DNA of 9,676 nt from Bacillota bacterium (GTDB lineage: Bacteria; Bacillota; Clostridia; Christensenellales; Aristaeellaceae): assembly GCA_023460055.1 (NCBI GenBank), contig JAEWRJ010000111.1, positions 1-9,676 of the forward strand. The letters run 5' to 3'. A program made the translations under genes and the position numbers. The notes under the pieces were generated by a model that did no database searches, had not been told where the DNA came from, and saw only the letters and a program-made list of their open reading frames with translations. Shown piece by piece: positions 6,204 through 9,676 of the stretch; the first letter of the stretch is position 1; every line of letters begins with the position of its first letter.

Positions 6204-7577
6204 ATGATCAACTTCAATTCATTGCCGGCGCCGCTGCCCCAGGATATCGAAAGCTATATGATCTCAGGCGAGTGGGACACCGCGCGGGAGATGATCGAGG
6301 AAAGGCTGAAGCTCGACCTGCCGCGCATGCTGAGGGACCGCCTGCTGGCCGCCGATTTCTTTATGGGGAGGCTTTCATCCTTCTATCCCCTCACCGAAGC
6401 CGCCTTGCTGGATGAGATCAGAAAGCTGATCCCTGATTACAGCGAGGATGACCTTGCCCGGCTGCGCTGTCTGGGCTGGCTGGATTCAAAGCTGATCCGC
6501 GGTCAGCGGATGTATCATGAGGATCTGGCCGCCAGCCTGCTGAAAGCAAACCCCGAATTTGCCCAGAGGGCCGGGAAGCCTTTCAGCCCCCACCGCCCCC
6601 TGCTGGATGAGATCGTCAGCCACCTGAAGAGCAACGGGCAGCTGCGCATGAAGATGGAACTGTCAAGCACTTTGCGGATCAAGGACGATCATTTCAAACC
6701 GGGCACTACCTATCGCGTTCATCTGCCCATGCCCAGCCCGGCGCCTCAGCAGCGCCAGGTGATGCTTGCAGACATCCGGCCAAACCCAAAGCACATCGCC
6801 CGGGAGAGCGCGCCCCAGCGCACAGCTTATTTTGAGGAGACGCTTCATGAAAACACCCCCTTTACAGTCTCTTCAAGCTATGTGCAAACCCTGTACTACT
6901 GCGATCCTGTGAACGATCCATCGCCCCGGGTGCTCTATCCCGACGCGAAAGCCCCGGTACGGGAAGATCTGGAGCCGCAGGCTCCGCACATCCTGTTCAC
7001 GCCTTACCTGACCTCGCTGTGCAAAGAGCTGATCGGCGACGAGATCGTGCCGGTCCGGCAGGCCAAGCGCTTTTATGACTTCATCACAGGCAAGGTGCTT
7101 TACAGCTACGTCAGGCCCTATCAGCTGATCGAAAACGGCGCGGAGTACCCGGCGGTCAACCTGCGGGGCGACTGCGGCCTGCAGGCCTTGCTGTTCATCA
7201 CCCTGTGCCGCATCGCGGGCATCCCCGCCCGCTGGCAAAGCGGCCTGTATGCCGCCCCCGGCGACGAGGGCAGCCATGACTGGGCCTGGTTTTATACAGA
7301 GGCCTGGGGCTGGCTGCCGGCTGACCCAAGCTTTGGCGGCGCGGGCCGCCGCGGCGGCAATGAAGAGAGGCGGGAGTTCTACTTCGGCAATCTCGACCCC
7401 TACCGCGCCGTGTTCAACCACCAGTACATGGGGGATTTCCAGCCCGGCCGCGCCTTCCCCCGCAACGATCCCTATGACAACCAGTCAGGCGAGGTGGAAA
7501 CAGCCGATGGGCCGCTTCCTTACGGCCAGTACCGCACCCGCCACGAGGTGAAAGTGACCTGGCTTCCGATAGAATAG
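6204..7577 (+). CDS. Transglutaminase-like (cysteine protease fold) domain protein
   Basis: This 457-residue protein has a C-terminal transglutaminase-core domain with the full catalytic triad: Cys324 in GDCGLQALLFITLCR followed by GIPARWQSG, His358 in SHDWAWFY, and Asp374 in PADPSFG. Family members act as peptidases, amidases or crosslinking enzymes; which applies here cannot be read off. Upstream of the core, residues 1-140 are charged and helical, and about 155-235 look like a beta-rich accessory domain (STLRI…YRVHLPMP). There is no signal peptide or membrane segment, so it is probably cytoplasmic. The ATG at 6204 is chosen because GGGAG (6192-6196) precedes it and it begins 1 nt after the previous stop; a TTG at 6171 would extend the frame by 11 residues into the upstream gene without a better site. 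It is the last gene of the operon and converges on the comEA-like gene 30 bp away. Confidence 0.92.
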   Translation: MINFNSLPAPLPQDIESYMISGEWDTAREMIEERLKLDLPRMLRDRLLAADFFMGRLSSFYPLTEAALLDEIRKLIPDYSEDDLARLRCLGWLDSKLIRGQRMYHEDLAASLLKANPEFAQRAGKPFSPHRPLLDEIVSHLKSNGQLRMKMELSSTLRIKDDHFKPGTTYRVHLPMPSPAPQQRQVMLADIRPNPKHIARESAPQRTAYFEETLHENTPFTVSSSYVQTLYYCDPVNDPSPRVLYPDAKAPVREDLEPQAPHILFTPYLTSLCKELIGDEIVPVRQAKRFYDFITGKVLYSYVRPYQLIENGAEYPAVNLRGDCGLQALLFITLCRIAGIPARWQSGLYAAPGDEGSHDWAWFYTEAWGWLPADPSFGGAGRRGGNEERREFYFGNLDPYRAVFNHQYMGDFQPGRAFPRNDPYDNQSGEVETADGPLPYGQYRTRHEVKVTWLPIE

Positions 7578-7607
7578 TCCAGCGCCGGAAGAAGACAAGA
7601 CGAGATG

Positions 7608-7973
7608 TCAGGGCTCCCGCTCATCCAACAGAATCAATGACCGTATCTGCTCAAGCCGCCTGTCCCCGATGCCGGAGACGTTTTTCAGGTCCTCTTCAAA
7701 ATAAAACGGGCTGATCTCCCGCGCGTCGATGATCTTTTGCGCCGTCACCCGCCCAATGCCTGGCAGGGTCATCAGCTCCTCCAGAGTGGCCGTATTGATA
7801 GGGATGGCTCCCGCGTCCTTCCTTTCCTCCGGCCGGACCGGGATGCCTCCCAAAGCCGACAGGCTGATCACTTCATTTGAAGGTACAGAAAAAAGCCCCG
7901 CCGCCTGCAGCAGGCCCGCCAGCGCCAATAAGGCGCAGAGCGCTGCTAAAGCAATCGGCAGGGCTTTTTTCAT
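7608..7973 (-). CDS. ComEA-like helix-hairpin-helix DNA-binding protein
   Basis: This 121-residue protein begins with MKK and a hydrophobic stretch (about 4-29), a signal anchor or signal peptide, followed by a short linker and a ComEA-type double helix-hairpin-helix domain: INTAT (59-63), LPGIG (70-74), VTAQKIIDAR, then FYFEEDLKNVSGIG (90-103) and a final helix. ComEA proteins bind double-stranded DNA at the cell surface during natural transformation; this one lacks the SLBB domain that longer Gram-positive ComEA proteins carry between anchor and HhH, so the DNA-uptake role is inferred from the family. The start at 7973 fits the signal sequence, but there is no visible Shine-Dalgarno. An in-frame ATG at 8000 would add nine residues (MDALTIFIS), all encoded inside a palindromic element. 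No comEC or comEB is nearby in the window. Confidence 0.85.
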   Translation of the reverse strand: MKKALPIALAALCALLALAGLLQAAGLFSVPSNEVISLSALGGIPVRPEERKDAGAIPINTATLEELMTLPGIGRVTAQKIIDAREISPFYFEEDLKNVSGIGDRRLEQIRSLILLDEREP

Positions 7974-8131
7974 ACTAATGAAAATCGTTAACGCATCCAA
8001 AGCGACGAGGGATTTTGGTTCGGGGCAAGGAGCGCAAGTGAAGGCGTAGCAGCGCTACGTCGAACTTGCTGCGACACAGTACCGAGCCAAAATAACCGGC
8101 GCAACGATGCGTTAATGATTTGAGTTAGTAT
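7972..8131. repeat. 160-nt imperfect palindrome (MITE-like or structured RNA candidate)
   Basis: The two halves form one long interrupted hairpin. From outside in: ATACTAA (7972-7978) with TTAGTAT (8125-8131), 7 bp; AAATCGTTAACGCATC (7982-7997) with GATGCGTTAATGATTT (8106-8121), 16 bp including one G-T; TTTTGGTTCGG (8013-8023) with CCGAGCCAAAA (8082-8092), 11 bp including one G-T; GCAAGT (8034-8039) with ACTTGC (8064-8069); and GGCGTAGC (8043-8050) with GCTACGTC (8054-8061) around an AGC loop. It fills nearly the whole gap between cysS and the comEA-like gene. Neither strand continues into a T-run, so it is not a simple intrinsic terminator. The shape resembles small palindromic insertion elements; no open reading frame of its own is present. 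Whether it is dispersed in the genome cannot be seen here. Confidence 0.88.
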
Positions 8132-8146
8132 CATATCGTCAGATCA

Positions 8147-9543
8147 TCAGAGAGCTTTGGTGATTTTCTGGCCGCTCGCGGTATCCTCCACCGTGTAGCC
8201 AAGCGCGATGATCTGAGCGCGCAGGGCATCAGACTGCTTCCAATCCTTATCCTTCCTCGCCTGCACGCGCTTGCGGGCGAGCTCCTGGACCTCCCCTGTC
8301 AGCTCGCCGGACTGCTTAACCATCAGGCCCAGAATGTCGGCCAAACCCTTGAGGGTATCCAGCGCATGACGGATGGCAAGGGCGGAGGTTTCCTGGTTCG
8401 CCATGGTATTAGCCGCGTAGACAATGTCAAACAGCGCCGCAACTGCCTCCGCGGTATTCAGGTCATCATCCATGCCTGCTTCAAAGCGGCGCTTGCCTTC
8501 ATCTACCTGGGCCATGAACGCGCGGTCAGCGTCACTGGGCTCCTGCTCCCTGGCGGCGCTCAGCAGGAACACCATATTGTCCCGCGCTGTATACAGCCTG
8601 ACCAGGCTGGCGTGAGCCTGCTCGACGCTGTCGCGGCTGAAGTTGAGCGGGCTGCGGTATTGGGCGGACAGGGTGAACATGCGAACATCCTCAGGCTCGT
8701 ACTGCTTTAATATATCGCGCACCGTGAAGAAGTTGCCGCGGGATTTGGACATCTTCTCGTTGTCGATGTTCAAAAAACCGTTATGCATCCAGTAACGCAC
8801 GAAGGGATGGCCGGTCGCCCCCTCGGACTGCGCGATCTCGTTTTCATGGTGAGGAAAGATCAGGTCATGGCCGCCGGAGTGGATATCCAGCGTATCACCC
8901 AGGTACTCGGTGCTCATCACGCTGCACTCAATGTGCCAGCCTGGCCGGCCCTGTCCCCAGGGGCTGTCCAGGAGGGTTCGCCGGGCTTGGCGGCCTTCCA
9001 CAGCGCGAAATCAGCAGGCGATCTTTTCTCATCCTCCACGTCCACGCGCGCGCCTTCTTCCAGGTCTTCCAGGTTCTGGCCGCTGAGCTTGCCGTACTCG
9101 GGGAAGGAGGCGGTATGGTAGTATACGGTGCCGTTGCTCTCATAGGCCATGCCCTTGCTGATCAGCCGCTCAACCATGGCAATGATCTGGGGGATGTGCT
9201 CGGTCGCCCGGGGATGAACCGTAGCCGGCCGGATGCCCAGCGCCTGAGCGTCCCTGTAGTATTCCGCGATGAAGCGGTCGCCCAGCTCCTTGACCGTCAC
9301 ACCCTCTTCATTGGCCCGTCTGATCATCTTATCGTCGATATCCGTAAAATTCTGCACAAAGGTCACCTTGTACCCCTTGTACTCCAGATACCGCCTCAGC
9401 ACATCAAAGATAATAAAGGGACGCGCGTTGCCGATGTGAAAATAATCGTACACCGTCGGCCCGCAGGAGTAAATGCTCACCTCACCGGGCTTGATCGGCA
9501 CAAACTCTTCCTTTTTTCGGCTTTGGCTGTTGTAGATTTGCAT
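8147..9543 (-). CDS. cysS: Cysteinyl-tRNA synthetase, interrupted by a single-base frameshift
   Basis: This gene encodes the class I enzyme that joins cysteine to tRNA-Cys using ATP. Two overlapping frames together make one complete protein of about 465 residues (E. coli CysS is 461). Frame one (9543 to about 8968) carries Cys27 in SCGPTVY and the HIGH-type motif HIGN (36-39). Frame two (about 8968 to 8147) carries WHIECS (Cys207), FPHHENE (His232, Glu236), KMSKS (264-268), and the C-terminal DALR and anticodon-binding regions. The four zinc ligands Cys27/Cys207/His232/Glu236 match the known E. coli set 28/209/234/238 in spacing. The join lies at PSW|DSPWG, where one G is missing. The ATG at 9543 follows AGAGG 7 nt upstream; a GTG at 9564 is less likely. 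As written the product would stop shortly after residue 200 without zinc site or KMSKS. Numbering for frame two assumes the missing base is restored. Confidence 0.95.
8966..8970 (-). other. Frameshift point in cysS (one missing G)
   Basis: On the minus strand the sequence reads CCC TCC TGG ACA GCC. Inserting one G after TGG gives TCC TGG GAC AGC CCC TGG GGA CAG, which restores the family sequence PSWDSPWGQGRPGWHIEC with no other change. Both sides are well conserved right up to the break, so the lesion is one base in a G-run. Confidence 0.9.
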
Positions 9544-9591
9544 GGTGTTACCTCTTCTCTTCACTTTCTGTCTTTACGTTATCCTGCCATA

Positions 9592-9676
9592 TCAGTCCCG
9601 GGTATGTGCCAGCAACTCCTGCTGGATGTCAACCGGGGGCATCTCCTCTGCAACCCGTTCATAGCGGTCATTCTCT
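9592..9676 (-). CDS. 3' end of an unidentified gene upstream of cysS
   Basis: On the minus strand an open frame enters from the window edge and ends at TGA (9594-9592), giving 27 residues: ENDRYERVAEEMPP, then VDIQQELLAHTRD. The residue mix (acidic and amphipathic, good third-position GC) looks like the C-terminus of a soluble protein. It ends 48 nt before the cysS start, so the two may be co-transcribed. It is too short to name. Confidence 0.5.
   Translation of the reverse strand, partial: ENDRYERVAEEMPPVDIQQELLAHTRD

Noticed and set aside
7578..7607. Terminator between the convergent transglutaminase-like and comEA-like genes
   Set aside because: The 30 bp show no stable inverted repeat and no T-run in either direction.
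7972..8131. The palindrome as an ordinary intrinsic terminator of cysS
   Set aside because: No run of T follows the hairpin on either strand, and it is far longer and more interrupted than a typical terminator.
8968..8975. Programmed -1 frameshifting in cysS
   Set aside because: CCC TCC TGG ACA is not an X-XXY-YYZ slippery heptamer, and recoding is not known for CysS. A missing base is simpler.
8147..9001. Separate 284-residue gene starting at 9001 on the minus strand
   Set aside because: Its first eleven residues are out-of-frame sequence and it continues CysS exactly from DSPWG. It is the second part of the frameshifted cysS.

Overview
The window looks like chromosomal core sequence from a GC-rich member of the Clostridia (Bacillota). 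The reasons are an ATP-type PEP carboxykinase, a ThiT-type thiamine transporter behind a terminator-controlled TPP riboswitch, AGGAGG-type ribosome binding sites, and a short ComEA-like protein. This is inferred from gene content and signals; no rRNA or other taxonomic marker is present. I see no tRNA, rRNA, CRISPR array, phage gene or transposase.

Layout: (1) The 3' end of pckA (+) finishes at 629 and is followed by a strong hairpin terminator shared with the convergent thiT gene. (2) thiT (-) is controlled by a near-consensus promoter, a TPP aptamer and an attenuator, and all the parts can be placed base by base. (3) A divergent promoter region of about 80 bp also carries an extended -10 for the opposite strand. 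(4) A tightly packed plus-strand operon of five genes runs from 1592 to 7577: a TPR-like protein of unknown function, a membrane-anchored protein of unknown function, an ABC exporter half-transporter, a beta-CASP metallo-beta-lactamase-fold RNase-like protein, and a transglutaminase-fold protein. (5) Convergent to it lies a minus-strand group: the end of an unidentified gene, cysS (cysteinyl-tRNA synthetase, split by a one-base frameshift), a 160-nt imperfect palindrome, and a small ComEA-like helix-hairpin-helix protein.

The genes are mostly housekeeping: gluconeogenesis or anaplerosis (pckA), thiamine salvage under TPP control (thiT), tRNA charging (cysS). The five-gene operon is the least explained part. 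Its spacing implies co-expression, but the sequence does not give a shared function.

The items most worth a second look are the 160-nt palindrome that runs into the comEA-like start codon, the single-base break in an otherwise complete cysS, and the explicit antiterminator/terminator design of the thiT leader. I found no clear sign of a new defence or mobile system.
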